From the NCBI GenBank assembly GCA_025403435.1, contig CM046354.1, positions 39,235,041-39,299,040 of the forward strand: DNA of 64,000 bases, read 5' to 3'. This DNA comes from Artocarpus heterophyllus (lineage: Eukaryota; Streptophyta; Magnoliopsida; Rosales; Moraceae). The translations under genes and the position numbers were made by a program. The stretch's first letter is position 1; each line of letters starts with the position of its first letter. The notes under the pieces were generated by a model. That model made no database searches, was not told the DNA's origin, and saw only the letters and a program-made list of their open reading frames with translations. Of the stretch, positions 10,733 through 22,075 are shown piece after piece.

Positions 10733-12440
10733 TTGCCACTTGTACCTTTTGATCTAGAAATCGAAAGAACATTCTTAAGATTACTTAAAGACAAGAGAAG
10801 TTCTTTTAGGAAACAAAAATCTAGCATGACTGAAACTGTAGAAAATGTGAATGAAAATGTCAATAGAAATAGAGCTTTGAGAGATTATGCAGTACCAACA
10901 ATCGATGGCTCTAATTCAAGTATTTGTAGACCTACCATCGTGGCTAATAACTTTGCAATCAAGCCTATGATAATTCAAATGATCTAAACCTTTGTTCAGT
11001 TTGGTGGTCTACCCATTGATGATCCAAATGTCTATATAACCAATTTTTTGGAAATATGTAACACTTTTAAACACAATGATGTTACTGATGACATCATAAG
11101 ATTGTGACTTTTTCCTTTATCTCTAAGAGACAAGGTGAAAAGTTGGTTGAACTCTCTTCCTCAAATATCCATCACGACATGGAATGATTTAGCTCAGAAA
11201 TTCTTACCTAAATTTTTCCCTCCTACGAAAACTACAAAAATGAGGAATGACATCATTCAGTTCGTGCAACATGACATGGAGACGTTGTACGAAGTATAAG
11301 AAAGATATAAGGATATGTTACAAAGGTGTCCTCATTACGGCCTTCCGAAGTAACTACAAGTAAAAATTTTTTGCAATGGTTTAAGTGGAAACACTAAAAC
11401 TTTGGTTGATGCCATAGCTAGAGGGGCACTTATGGGGAAAACCATCAATGAAGTATACAAATTGCCAAAAGAGATGGTATTAAATAATTACCAATTGCCT
11501 TTTGATCGATTGTTGCAAAGACGAACCATGGAGTTTATGTGTTAGATGCTATTACATCTTTAATAGCTCAAATAGCAACTTTGATGAAACAATTAGGGAA
11601 TCTGAAGGTGAATGTTATTCATACTTCTTCCAAAATTGTGAATCTTGTGGTGACTACTATGACAATATGAACTACCAAATGGTAGAATCATTTCCCACTT
11701 AGCCAGAACAAGCAAATTTTGTTTCCAACTTTAACCGGAAACTATATAATCTAAATTCCAACACTTACAACCCTACATGGAAAAATCATCCAAACTTTTT
11801 GTGGAGTAACAACCAAAATGTTTTGAGACCACCTCCCCCTGGATTTCAACAACCTTAATAATTGCAAGAGAAAAAGCCTCCATTAGAAGAAATTGTTGTT
11901 CAACTCGCCACCATCACCAATTAACTTGTTTCCAAAACTGATCAATTAATATCCAAAACTGAACAAACCTTTCCAAACTTTTCAGCCTTTATTTGAAGTT
12001 TGAAGCACGAGTTGGTCAAGTTGCTAACGCTGTCGCTGGAAGAACTCAAGGATCATTGCCAAGCACTACAGAAACAAACCCTAGAAAACATGTCAAAGCA
12101 ATCACTCTTTGAAGTGGCAAGGAGTTGAAAGATCCTGTTAGAGAAGTTGTTGACAATCCTAAACCTCTAAAGGAAGTTGAAGAACCAAAGTCAAAACTTT
12201 TTGACAACCCACCACCCTATGTTTTGCCCATTCCATTTCAACAAAGGCTTAGAAGAAAAACTTGGATAAGCAATTTTCCAAATTTCTTGAAGTCTTTTAG
12301 AAGTTACACATCAACGTCCCTTTTCTTGATGCCTTTGCGCAAATGCCTAGTTATGTAAAGTTCATGAAGAAGATTCTGTCCAACAAAAGGGAGCTAGAAG
12401 ACTATAAAATAATGGCATTACAGAAGATTGCATCCCAATC
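10733..12440 (+). pseudogene. Gag remnant of G2
   Basis: Open stretch 10733-10987, then after a stop the Retrotrans_gag words appear: FGGLPIDDPNVYITNFLEIC, a LFPLSLRDKVKSWLNSLP word, W..LAQKFLPKFFPP, a Q.DMETLYE word and FCNGLSGNTKTLVDA. In-frame stops at 10985-10987, 11105-11107 and ~11297 break it. The later part (11500-12440) has a YYDNMNYQMV-like word and a proline/lysine-rich linker. Gag proteins package the element RNA. The lineage call (Athila) rests on these words and on the downstream pol. Confidence 0.75.
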
Positions 12441-12845
12441 TTGCAAAAGACACTGCCACCAAAGCTCAAAGACCTAGGAAGTTTCACCATTCCCTATATG
12501 ATCAGAAATTCCCATTTTGAAAAAGCGTCATGTGATTTAGGTGCGAGCGTCAATTTAATGGCTATTTTCGTTTACAAGAAGCTTGGGCTAGGAGAAGCAA
12601 AACCTAGTATGGTTTCACTTCAACTTGCCGATAGATCGATCAAATACCGAAGAGGCATAATTGAAGATGTGCTCATCAAAGTTGACAAGTTCATTTTCCC
12701 TACAGACTTCATTGTCTTGGACATGGAAGAAGACCTAGACATTCCTATCATTCTTGGTTGACCATTCCTTACCATACAGAGGACTCTGATTGATGTCCAA
12801 AAAGGAGAATTAACCATGAGAGTCCAAGATGAACAAGTCACTTCA
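12441..12845 (+). pseudogene. Retropepsin-like aspartic protease remnant of G2
   Basis: The frame 12441-12761 reads LPPKLKDLGSFTIPY, then CDLGASVNLM (catalytic motif, D in the DLGAS word at about residue 32), then LQLADRS, and ends DLDIPIILG followed by TGA where the usual text is GRPFL. The reading continues after the stop with PFLTIQRTLIDVQKGELTMR. In G2 this enzyme would cleave the polyprotein. The catalytic aspartate motif is present; the single stop after ILG is the visible lesion. Confidence 0.8.
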
Positions 12846-14290
12846 ATGTTTTTAAGGCAATGAAATTTCCATCTGAAGTTGAAAGTTGTTTTCGCTTGGA
12901 CACCATTGATCGATTTGTAACTAAGGAATTTTTCAAAGCTCATCCAAAAGATCTGCTCTAAGCTTATATTGTCAAAGGAGAATCTATCGACTAAGAGAAT
13001 GAAGAAATTAAAGAACGCATGACCTCGTTGGAAGCAGTTCCTATTGCTATTTTTTTCAAGAAGCAAAGAGTTGAAGAGCTTAGAAGAGAGCAAACACAAA
13101 CAATTTTGTCAATCATAAAGCCATCCAATCTCAATCTGAAACCACTGTCTTCTCATCTCAAATATGCATTTTTATGGGAGTCTTCTACACTTCCAGTCAT
13201 TTTCTTACCATCTTTGAGTGAATCGGAAGAAGAGAAATTACTTTGCATTTTGAGATAGCATAAGACTGCCTTAGGATGGTCTATTGCTGACATAAAAGGA
13301 ATAAGCCCTTCAATTTGCATGCACAAAACTTTGGAGGAAAATTTCAAACCAATTATGGACCACCAACACCGTTTAAATCCAAACATGAAAGAAGTTGTGA
13401 GAGCTGAGGTGCTTAAGTAACTTGATGCTGGAATCATTTACCCAATTTCTGATAGTCCTTGGGTACGCCCAGTACTAGTAGTATCTAAGAAAGGAGGCAT
13501 AACTATTATGAAAATGAAAACAATGAACTCATTCCTACAAGAACAGTTACTGGATGGCGAGTATAAATTTATTATAGGAAACTGAACAAAGCTACTTGAA
13601 AAGATCATTTTCCTTTGCTATTCATTGATCAAATGTTGGATAGACTTTCTAGTCATCCATACTACTGCTTTCTTGATGGTTACTTTGGATACAATCAAAT
13701 TCCAATTGCACCTTAGGATCAAGAGAAGACTACCTTCACTTGTCCTTATGGTACTTTTGCATTTCAGAGGATGCCTTTTGGTCTTTGCAATGCACCAGTA
13801 ACATTTCAAAGGTGCATGATATCCATCTTCTTTAACATGGTGGAGAAAATCATTGAAGTTTTCATGGACGACTTTTCTATTTTTGGGACCTTTTTTGATG
13901 ATTGTTTGTCAAACTTAGCTTTGGTGTTAAAAAGATGTTTGTTTGTCAAACTTAGCTTTGGTGTTAAAATGATGTTTGTTTGTCAAACTTAGCTTTGGTG
14001 TTAAAAAGATGTGAAGAGACAAACTTTGTCCTAAATTGGGAAAAGTGACATTTCATGGTGAAAGAAGGCATTTGTTCTCGGACATCAAATCTTAGCTAAA
14101 GGAATTGAAGTGGATAAAATAAAAATTGAAATCATCAAGAAATTGCCACCACCGACTTCTATGAAAGGTGTGAGAAGTTTCTTGGAACATACAAGATTCC
14201 CTTCATAAAGGATTTTTCTCAAATAGCAAAGCCTTTATGCAATCTATTGATAAAAGATGTCCCGTTCAACTTTGATAAGTCTTAGTTACA
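12846..14290 (+). pseudogene. Reverse transcriptase region of G2 with linker
   Basis: The linker (13019-13258 open) has LKPLSSHLKYAFLWES and EEEKLLCILR, followed by ALGWSIADIKGISPSICMH. The RT begins near 13390 with EVVRAEVLK and LDAGIIYPISDSPWV, then VSKKGGI, FPLLFIDQMLDRLS, FTCPYGTFAFQRMPFGLCNA and the catalytic block VFMDDFSIFG at 13858-13887, which is the Athila form of the YxDD box. Downstream, HFMVKEG and K.K.LPPPTSMKGV words follow. There are stops and frameshifts, an insertion of ~20 codons near 13510-13560, and a 37-bp triplication at 13906-14010 that disrupts the thumb. Confidence 0.85.
13906..14011 (+). repeat. Triplicated ~37-bp unit inside G2 RT
   Basis: Three consecutive copies of tcaaacttagctttggtgtt plus aaaa(a/t)gatgtttgtttg, period 37 bp. 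The single ancestral copy codes the conserved SNLALVLKRC segment after the VFMDDFS box, so the extra copies look like slippage after the element stopped being selected. Confidence 0.85.
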
Positions 14291-14294
14291 AGCC

Positions 14295-14816
14295 TTGAAT
14301 TTGTTGAATAAGAAGCTAACGACAGCTCCTGTTCTTGCAGCATTTGAATGGAGTTTGCCTTTTGAACTTATGTGCAATGCAAGTGATTATGCATTTGGAG
14401 CTGTGCTGGGCCAACAAAAAAATAAAGTGTTGCATGTAATTTATTATGCAAGCCAGACGTTATCTGATGCACAATTGAATTACGCAACAACTAAGAAAGA
14501 GCTTTTGGACACTGTCTTTGTGTTTAATAAATTTTGTTCATACCAGATAGGTATTAAGGTCATTGTTTACACTGATCATTCAACAATCAACTACCTAATT
14601 CAAAAGAAGGATGCAAAACTGAGGTTGATTCGATGGGTCCTTTTTTTGCAAGAATCTGATTTGGAGATTCATGACAAGAAGGGATTAGAAAACCTTGTGG
14701 TAGATCATCAATCACGATTAGAGTTAGGAACAGAAGCAGAAAACACTGTTCCACCAATCAATGAGGAATTTCTTGATGAGAAGTTGTTTTCTCTACAAGA
14801 AATCAATAGTCCTTAG
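14295..14816 (+). pseudogene. RNase H domain of G2, open frame
   Basis: A 173-residue frame free of stops. Words include [33 protein letters not shown] (D of the first acidic residue), [22 protein letters not shown] (E), and [13 protein letters not shown] (D), ending with ADH-type [11 protein letters not shown]. These are the order and acidic residues of the Ty3/Gypsy RNase H (RT_RNaseH) domain, and it normally follows RT directly, as here. The first acidic position reads N-A-S-D rather than D-A-S-D. Upstream it is separated from RT by a stop at 14281-14283. Confidence 0.85.
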
Positions 14817-14828
14817 TATGTTGACATT

Positions 14829-15651
14829 GTGAATTTTTTGGCAAGTAACATTGAACCCCTTGATTTGACACGTCAGCAAAAGAAGAATAAATTCTTTTCT
14901 AATGTAAAGCATTACTTTTGGAATGATCCGTATCTCTACAAGCATTGCCCTAATCAAATCATTAGAAGATGTGTTCCAAAAGAAGAAATCAAAAACATCT
15001 TGAAGCATTGCCATTCTTTAGAGTGTGGAGGGCATTTTGGAGGAATAAGGACTGTGGCCAAGATTCTTCAATCTAGATTCTATTGGCCAACTTTGTTTAG
15101 AAATGCCCATTTATTCGTTGTTGCTTGTGATTATTCCCAAAGGACTAGGAACATTTCTTGAAGGAATGACATGCCCCTCAAGAACATTTTTGAAGTTGAA
15201 ATTTTTGATGTTTGGAGTATAGATTTCATGGGTCCATTTCTATCATAGTACAATAATAAATACATCTTGGTGGCTGTGAACTATGTTTCTAAATGGATAG
15301 AAGTCGTTCCTTTACCTACAAATGATGCCAAGGTTATGCTTAATTTCCTTTGAAAGAACATATTCAGTAGATTTGGCACACCTAGAACAATCATCAGCGA
15401 TGAAGGTAAACACTTTAATAACGACCAATTTGAAGCTTTATTGGCCAAATATGGTGGACATAAGGTCGCTATAGCCTATCATCCCCAAACCAGTGGTCAA
15501 GTGGAAGTGTCAAATAGAAAAGCAAAGTGGATACTAGAGAAAACGGTGAGCTTTCCATGCAAAGATTGGGCAAAAACTTGATGATGCATTATGGGCCTCT
15601 TACATGGCCTATAAAACACCCATTGGGATGTCACCATATCGCTTAATCTTT
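14829..15651 (+). pseudogene. Integrase of G2, N-terminal zinc-binding and catalytic part
   Basis: Frame 14829-15161 has KHYFWNDPYLYKHC, then CVPKEEIKNILKHCH and GGHFGGIRTVAKILQ, FYWPTLFRNAH and VACDYSQRTRNIS, the HHCC-type domain (the C of the usual C..CQR has become Y). The catalytic core continues after a stop with VWSIDFMGPF (first D), [31 protein letters not shown] (second D) and [15 protein letters not shown] (E). Stops at ~15163, ~15247 and ~15352 break it. The CACTA at 15652-18099 splits the domain after an SPYRLIF word, whose partner FGKACHLPIEL resumes at 18100. Confidence 0.85.
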
Positions 15652-15689
15652 CACTACAACAAATTCAAGATTATATGATCTTTATTTAA

Positions 15690-16735
15690 TGACTGTTTCT
15701 CAAAAACTGTCGTAATAAGGAAAAAAAAACGTGGCGAGTTATGCCTGCGAAGACAAAAACTGTCGTGGTATTGGTGGGAGCTACCACGACTGTATTTTAA
15801 AAAACTGTCATGTAAGATTAAACATTTTATGACGGTTTTTATATAAACCGTCATAGAAGGTTTTAAAATCTTTAAAAAATTTAATCTTTCACGACGGTTT
15901 TTATAAAAACCATCATGGAAGGTTTGGATGTTTGAAATTTTTAGTATCTTGCCTAATTAAACCTTTCATGACGGTTTTTGTAAAAACCGACGTGAAAGGT
16001 TCTGCATGTTTATAATTTTTAGTAGCCCGCCAAAATTTAATCTTTCATGAAGGTTAAATTTGGGCGGGAAACTAAAAATTTCAAACATACAAACCTTCCA
16101 CGACAGTTTTTATAAAAACCATCGTGAAAGGTTAAATTTGGCTACATTTTAAAAATTTCAAACATGAGGGCCTTTTACAACATTTTTTACAAAAACCATC
16201 ATGGAAGCCAGAGGGCCTTTCATGACGATTTTTACAAAAACCATCGTGGAAGGTCCTCATGTTTGAAATTTTTAGTATGTCGCCAAATTTAACCTTTCAC
16301 GACAGTTTTTATAAAAACCAGCGTGGAAGGTTTGTATGTTTGAAATTTTTAGTTTCCCGCCCAAATTTAACCTTCGTGAAAGATTAAATTTTGGCGGGCT
16401 ACTAAAAATTATAAACATGCAGAACCTTTCACGACGGTTTTTACAAAAACCATCGTGGAAGGTTTGTATGTTTGAAATTTTTAGTTTCCCGCCCAAATTT
16501 AACCTTCATGAAAGATTAAATTTTGGTGGGCTACTAAACATTTCAAACATGCAGAACCTTCCACGATGGTTTTTGTAAAAACTGTCGTGAAAGGTTTAAT
16601 TAGACAGGATACTAAAAATTTCAAACACGAGGGCCTTGCCCGACGGTCAAAAACCGTCGTGGAAGGAGACCTTTCACAATGATTTTACTAAAAATCATCG
16701 TAAAATATTCCGTATGTTCAAAATTTTTAGTATCC
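15690..16735 (+). repeat. Left subterminal hairpin repeats of the CACTA
   Basis: Roughly a dozen units of the form CTTTCACGACGGTTTTTA(C/T)AAAAACC(A/G)TCGTGGAAGG, each an inverted repeat, separated by segments related to ttgaaatttttagt / aaaatttcaaacat that are also inverted. An internal ~107-bp tandem unit recurs at 16330-16440 and 16440-16555. Short frames on both strands are repeat artefacts. Confidence 0.88.
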
Positions 16736-16739
16736 CGTC

Positions 16740-17640
16740 GAAATTTAATCCAGCGCCAACGACATGGTCTTCCCTATTTATTCAAAATTTCTCTAACTTA
16801 AACCCACTCACTCTCAAACCTCTTTGTCTCTCTAACTCCTGCCCCCACGACCTAGCCACCGACGAAACCAACCCCCACGGCATTCCACCGACTTTGACAT
16901 TCCTCTATCACTCTCTTCACGACCCACCTAACAAACCCGACGCCATTCACCACCGTTCATCCTCATCCCTTGACATTCTACCGACTCCACCATCGTTCGA
17001 CTCGTCCTTTGTTGTTCCACCAACTCCACCACCGTTGGTAAATTTCAAACCATTACTTTTAGTTTTAGTGTTATTGTTAGTTCTAAACTTAGTATTATTT
17101 GGTTATTTTAGTGTTATTTAGCTTTAGTTTTAGTTTTAATATTAGTTATATTAATTTGTTATTTGCCATTTAGTATGTGTTACTTGTATTTGGTGTTTGA
17201 AAGAACTTTGAACAACATTTAGCATTTTGGTGTGATAATAGGGAACTTTTTATATGTTTGTGATGTCTAAGTATTATAGTGATGCTCACCACATGTTTGA
17301 TGAAAGCTTCTATGACTGTGTGTTTTTATTTGTATTTGTGTTTTAGTTAATTAATTTTATTTTCATTATTTTTGTTAATTATATTTATTTTTGTTTTTCT
17401 TTCTTTACCTCACACATGATAGCATGCATGGACTTAGACACCAAAAATCCATCAACTGTTGTGTAAGCATGAAAAGAGTATATGACTTTACAATGTAAAT
17501 ATATATATGATTTTGCCAAAATTTTATAGTTCAATATAATTATGTGATTATAAAGTTAGGTCATTGTATTAATGGTGAAAACACGGGAACATTTATCCCG
17601 TGGGAAACCAGAAATTCTGGTTATTTTTTTTTTAGCTTTA
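16740..17640 (+). other. Unique core of the CACTA (leader-like, no transposase)
   Basis: The sequence after the left repeats carries a CTATTTATTC box (16780-16789) and then a CT- and C-rich stretch (16800-17035), which looks like the promoter and leader of a CACTA gene. A frame at 16636-17121 reads through it (proline-rich, then leucine-rich to VLLLVLNLVLF), but its first third comes from the repeats, so I do not treat it as a gene. 17122-17640 is AT-rich with no coding signal. Confidence 0.5.
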
Positions 17641-18082
17641 GACCAACTTTTTCATGACGGTTTTTAGTGAAACGGTCATGAAAATTTAATCTTACACAAT
17701 GGTTTTCATAAAAACCGTCGTGAAAGGGCTTCCACGACGGTTTTCATAAAAACCATCGTGGAAGGCTTCCACGACGGTTTTTAAAAAAACCATCGTGAAG
17801 GCCTTCCATGACAGTTTTTGCAAAAACCATCGTGGAAGCCTCGGGGCCTTACACGATGGTTTTCATAAAAACCGTCGTGTAAGCTTAGCTTTTCACGGCG
17901 GTTTTTATGAAAATCACCGTGGTAGCCTTGTCTTAAGATCCCATAACCCCACCAAAATAAGGAATCCACGACGGTAAAAAACCGTCGTAAAAAGTCTCGT
18001 CGGTACTACGACGGACGATTACACGACGGTTTAAAAACCGTCGTGAAAACATACCACGACGGTTTTAAACCATCGTGTAATT
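17640..18082 (+). repeat. Right subterminal hairpin repeats of the CACTA
   Basis: At least ten inverted units of the ACGACGGTTTT...AAAACCGTCGT type, tightest at 17643-17682, 17729-17764, 17765-17799, 17847-17884, 17967-17998 and 18020-18077. CpG-rich relative to surroundings and capable of many hairpins. Confidence 0.88.
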
Positions 18083-18102
18083 TACAATTTCTACTAGTGT
18101 TT

Positions 18103-18543
18103 GGAAAGGCTTGTCATCTACCCATTGAACTAGACCACCACGCATTTTGGGCTGTCAAGAAGTTGAATTTTGATATTGAAGCTGTTGGAGAGAAAAGGTT
18201 GTTACAGCTTAATAAGATGGAAGAATTTCAAAATGAAGCTTATGAAAATGCTAGGATTTACAAATAACGAACAAAATAGCTTCATGATAAGCACATCTTA
18301 AAGCGCGATTTTGAACCTGGTCAAAAGGTTCTCTAGTACAATTCACATCTCTATCTCTTCTAGGGAAATTACAATCTCATTGGTCAGGCCCATACACTAT
18401 TACAGTTCTTTCCTTATGGAGTCATTGAGGTCCATAATGGCACCAAAGGAGCATTAAAAGTTAATGGACAACTACTAAAGCATTATGTGGGGACTGAATT
18501 TAAAAAACAAAAGGCCTCCATCACTCTCACTAACCCCACCTAA
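18103..18543 (+). pseudogene. Integrase C-terminal part of G2 (after the CACTA)
   Basis: Resumes FGKACHLPIELDHHAFWAV, then LNKMEEFQNEAYENARIYK and a stop at 18265-18267; then DKHILKRDFEPGQKVL, and PYGVIEVHNGTKGALKVNGQ, LLKHYVGTEFKK, ending TLTNPT and a TAA at 18541-18543. These words are the end of Athila integrases. The following words (tgtctcttgggaggaaaccc) are the usual Athila sequence directly after pol, which places the end of the coding region here. Confidence 0.85.
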
Positions 18544-18603
18544 GTTGAAAATGAAAGTTAGGATGAAGACTTTAATTAAGTGTCTCTTGGGAGGAAACCC
18601 AAT

Positions 18604-20545
18604 TGTTAGAAAATGAGTACGCAGCGAAATTTTAAAAATTTTAAATCAGAGTATTTTTCAAAACACAAGTTTGACATGCTAAATACATAAATTAATGACA
18701 GATCTCACTAACCGCTTTTGTATACCGAAGTGGGCTCGAATTCATATAAAGAACACTCTAGAAGAGCCTCAACCAAGTGGTTTTCTTAGCTATTCTTTAT
18801 CCATGATCAGATTGTGGGTGGTCATACATTGTACAGCTCTTCCTCCAATGACTCTCCTTCCAACCGCATGAGAAGACTTAGAGCTAAGATTCTTGATGTT
18901 GAACAATAGCTCTTAGGCAGTTTTAGAGTTTCTCAAACTAGAGTACTCACTTTATACTTCTTAAATGATCTATATAACTGAGAAAGCTCACATCCTATTT
19001 ATAGGGGTCGAACTTGGGGTTCAACCTTATCAGATTAGGCCTGAAGATTCGAGTCTGGATCAACTTCTAATGAAAAAAGCGTCTAAAATACGTATATAGA
19101 TTATCACACGGTCGGCAGGCCAATTTGGGAGATCGGCCTACCGAACTTACTTTAACGGCAGGCCAAAGTTTCCTATCGGTTTGCCGCACTTACGATAATC
19201 TTGATCCTTGAGAATATCTTATTTTCCACTCGAGAATCTTAGATAGAGCCTTAGTTTTAATTAAAATAACCTAATAGAGAAGTTATCTAATTAAAATAGT
19301 CATATCCAAATAATCCCATAGAATATAAAATATTATCCAAATAATTCAACATGTTTATCTTGAATTAATTTACAAAATTAATTCAATTGATAAACTAATA
19401 TGAATTATTAAATCCAATCTTATCGAATTTCAATCAATCTAATAATTTAACATAAGTCATCAATATGTAGGAAAAACATGTTGTATTGTTACAAGATTTA
19501 TAATGAGAAGGGACCCGATGGACATATATAATTCAAGCTTCTATAATTATAAAATACAAATATCCTAGATACATATTTTATAATTATCAACTCTAATGTT
19601 ACTCCACTAAAAGCTTAGGGTCGCACTTTCAAAATATATAAAATTATGAAGCTACAATAAGCCTACCATTCATGACATATCATAATGTGTTATATCCTCA
19701 TAGGATATTCATAATCGGCTTAAGGATAAATTCCATCTTACCATCTTGATTATTTTTATCTTACGTTTCATTATCACACAATTGGAATACTTACTATCCA
19801 AAGACAGTATACCATTCGGTTACATCTATGTATCCAAATGGTTGAGTGCTCCAGTCTTCCAATTACAAGTAATGCACATAAGAGAATATCATTATCTGTA
19901 CAAAAAGAGCTATGGACTCCATTTCTATGAATAATGAGTCAACATAAATCACGAGTCATGTCTCCAACGTATCTGTATGTGTACCCATCGTTAAGTCAGG
20001 ATGTCACCCTTTGGAACATCAAAAGACATAAGTCAAGAATATAGGCCCATTAACCATTTCAGGATTAAGACACAACACATATGATTGTCTAAGTGAATTG
20101 ATTTGCACAAATAGAGTTGTTAACCAAATTAATTCAGCTTTTATATCCCGATCTAATACATCGTCACGTATGACAATGCACCAATGTTTCTACTTGTGAA
20201 GTCTCACTCTAATGACCAAGACAAGCCATTGCCTATTAGAGATGTAAACAATATAACAATCTTAGCATGAATAAAGTACCCAATGTTATTCCCTCGATTG
20301 CAGATCTTATGATTTAAATCATCACCTTTAAGATTCATGTCTTCCGTATAATCTGTCTATCACATGCATGATCCTTAAAGGTTTACACCGACAGTCTCAG
20401 ACTTTTGTTTGCTTATCATACATTTAATAGAAATAAACATAAGAGGACAACATTTAGTGTATGAATAATAAATAAATTCTTTATTAATAAAATGTCTCCA
20501 AAAGCATATTCCAACATTTTACTCCTTACGATAGTATGCCTAACA
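18604..20545 (-). repeat. LTR of Copia A, left copy
   Basis: Pairs with the split copy 25838-26743 + 36133-37148 by shared sequence and ends. GGCAGGCC-type words cluster at 19110-19195. It has one copy of the gttgaattaattt hairpin unit (19360-19405), unlike C and D, which have two. Confidence 0.88.
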
Positions 20546-22075
20546 ATCTTCCACTTGCACTAAGTGAGTAAATATGACATATGTCGCATCCCCATAGCCT
20601 CCACATGCTTCTCAAAAACTCTAGTAGTTAGTGTCATTGTGAACAAATCAGCTAAATTGTCTTCAGATGTAATTTTGCATATTACAGCATGCCTGCCCTC
20701 AACAAAGTCCTTTATCACATGATACTTCTAATGAATATGCTTACTCTTCTTATGAAACCTTGATTCCTTAGCATTAGCTATAGCTACATTGTGATACCGC
20801 CTTATCCATACTAGGAACTACCTCAAGATCCTTAATGAACTTGCTAAGCCACATTGCTTCTTTCAAAGCATCACTAACTGACACATACTCGGCTTCCATT
20901 GTTGAATCCAAATTGTAATCTTGGTTGATACTTCTCCAAACAATGGCATTGCTGCCAAGAGTAAACAGAAAACTAGAAGTCAAATTTCTTAAATACAAAC
21001 AGGATTGGAGATCTGAATTAGTGCATCCTAGAGGTGTTAGATCCTCACTCGAATACACAAGCATATACCCTCGAGTCCTTTTTAGATAGTTGAAAATATG
21101 CTTGACCGCAACCCTAGCGGTTTTATCCTATATTAGACTAGAATCGACTTACTATCCCGACTGCATAACAAATGTCCAGCCGTGTTCAAAGCATAGCATA
21201 CATAAGACTATCCACTATCAAAGCATAAGGCATGTTCTTTATTTATTCTCTTTCTTCATCAGACTTTAGTGAGTCTTTCTTAGAAAGAGTAATTCCAAAC
21301 CTAAAGGGTTGTCCACCTTTCTTGGAATTCTACATTGCATACTTCTCAAGAATTTTATCTATATGTGTAGCTTAGGATAAAACTATCATTTTGTTCTTCC
21401 TATCCCAAAAGACCTAGATATCGAGAACATAATTAGGTTCACCTAAGTCTTTCATATCAAACTGCTTGGTCAATCATAATTTGACCGATGAAATGCCCCA
21501 ACGTCATTGCCAATTAGTGGGATATCATCCACATAGAGCAATAGAAAAACCACCTTCCCATCCTTATTTTGTTTGCAAACACATGGTTTGTCCATGTTTT
21601 GTTCAAGCCCATAATTCTTGATTACCTAATCAAATCTTATGTTCGAAGAATGGTAACCCTGCTTAAGTCCATAAATTGACTTTAGCAGCTTACAGACCTT
21701 ATTCTCTTGACCATTAACCTTGAACCCGGTTGGCTATACCATATATATGGACTCATCAAGATAGCCATTCAAAAAGGTCATCTTGACATCCATTTGCGAA
21801 ATCTCGTAGTTGAAAGTGGCAGCTATGGATAAGAAAATGCAAGTGGACTTAAGCATGGCTACAAGTAAAAAGGTTTCCTTGTAACCGATTCCTTTCTTTT
21901 GCATATATCCTTTAGCTACAAGTCTAGCCTTATAGGTTTCAACTTTCCCATCTGCTTCTCTCTTTTTCTTATGGATCCACTTAAACACTATGGGTTTTAC
22001 CATTTCGAGAAGATCCACAAGTTCCTAAACTTGATTAGTCTCTATAGACTTCATCTTAGTGTTCATAACTTCTGT
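20546..22075 (-). pseudogene. Reverse transcriptase and RNase H of Copia A
   Basis: In minus-strand reading, 21734-22018 has VFKWIHKKKREADGKVE, YKARLVAKGYMQKKGIGY, and SQMDVKMTFLNGYLDESIYM, the RVT_2 fingers of copia RT. The RNase H part (20774-21064) has SDLQSCLYLRNLTSSF, VWRSINQDY, MEAEYVSVSDALKEAMWL and a truncated SQCSYS end. Several frameshifts and stops lie between, including the block with the aspartate box region (~21480-21600). A polypurine-like tract lies just outside the LTR at 20546-20560. Confidence 0.82.

Larger units (their letters stand above)
15652..18099 (+). mobile_element. Non-autonomous CACTA element, complete (2448 bp)
   Basis: Left terminus CACTACAACAAATT (15652-15665); right terminus, reversed, CACTAGTAGAAATTG (18085-18099). 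A 3-bp duplication TTT flanks it (15649-15651 and 18100-18102), and removal rejoins the integrase words SPYRLIF and GKACHLPIEL in frame. Subterminal arrays of palindromic ACGACGGTTTTT units fill ~15690-16730 and 17640-18080. The middle (16740-17640) has no transposase domain, so it would depend on a transposase supplied in trans, for example from an element such as the one at 1-2433. Confidence 0.92.

Noticed and set aside
16272..16578. Overlapping frames on both strands with FHDGFCKNRRE-type words
   Set aside because: Translation of the palindromic repeat in different frames; the same words recur at 1909-2230 and 17781-17977.
16636..17121. 161-codon frame inside the CACTA
   Set aside because: Its first third is subterminal repeat and the rest is C-rich leader then leucine-rich low-complexity text; no domain recognised.
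15690..18080. Evenly spaced short palindromic repeats that look CRISPR-like
   Set aside because: They are inverted hairpin units with variable spacing, flanked by CACTA termini and a 3-bp duplication in plant nuclear DNA. No cas genes.
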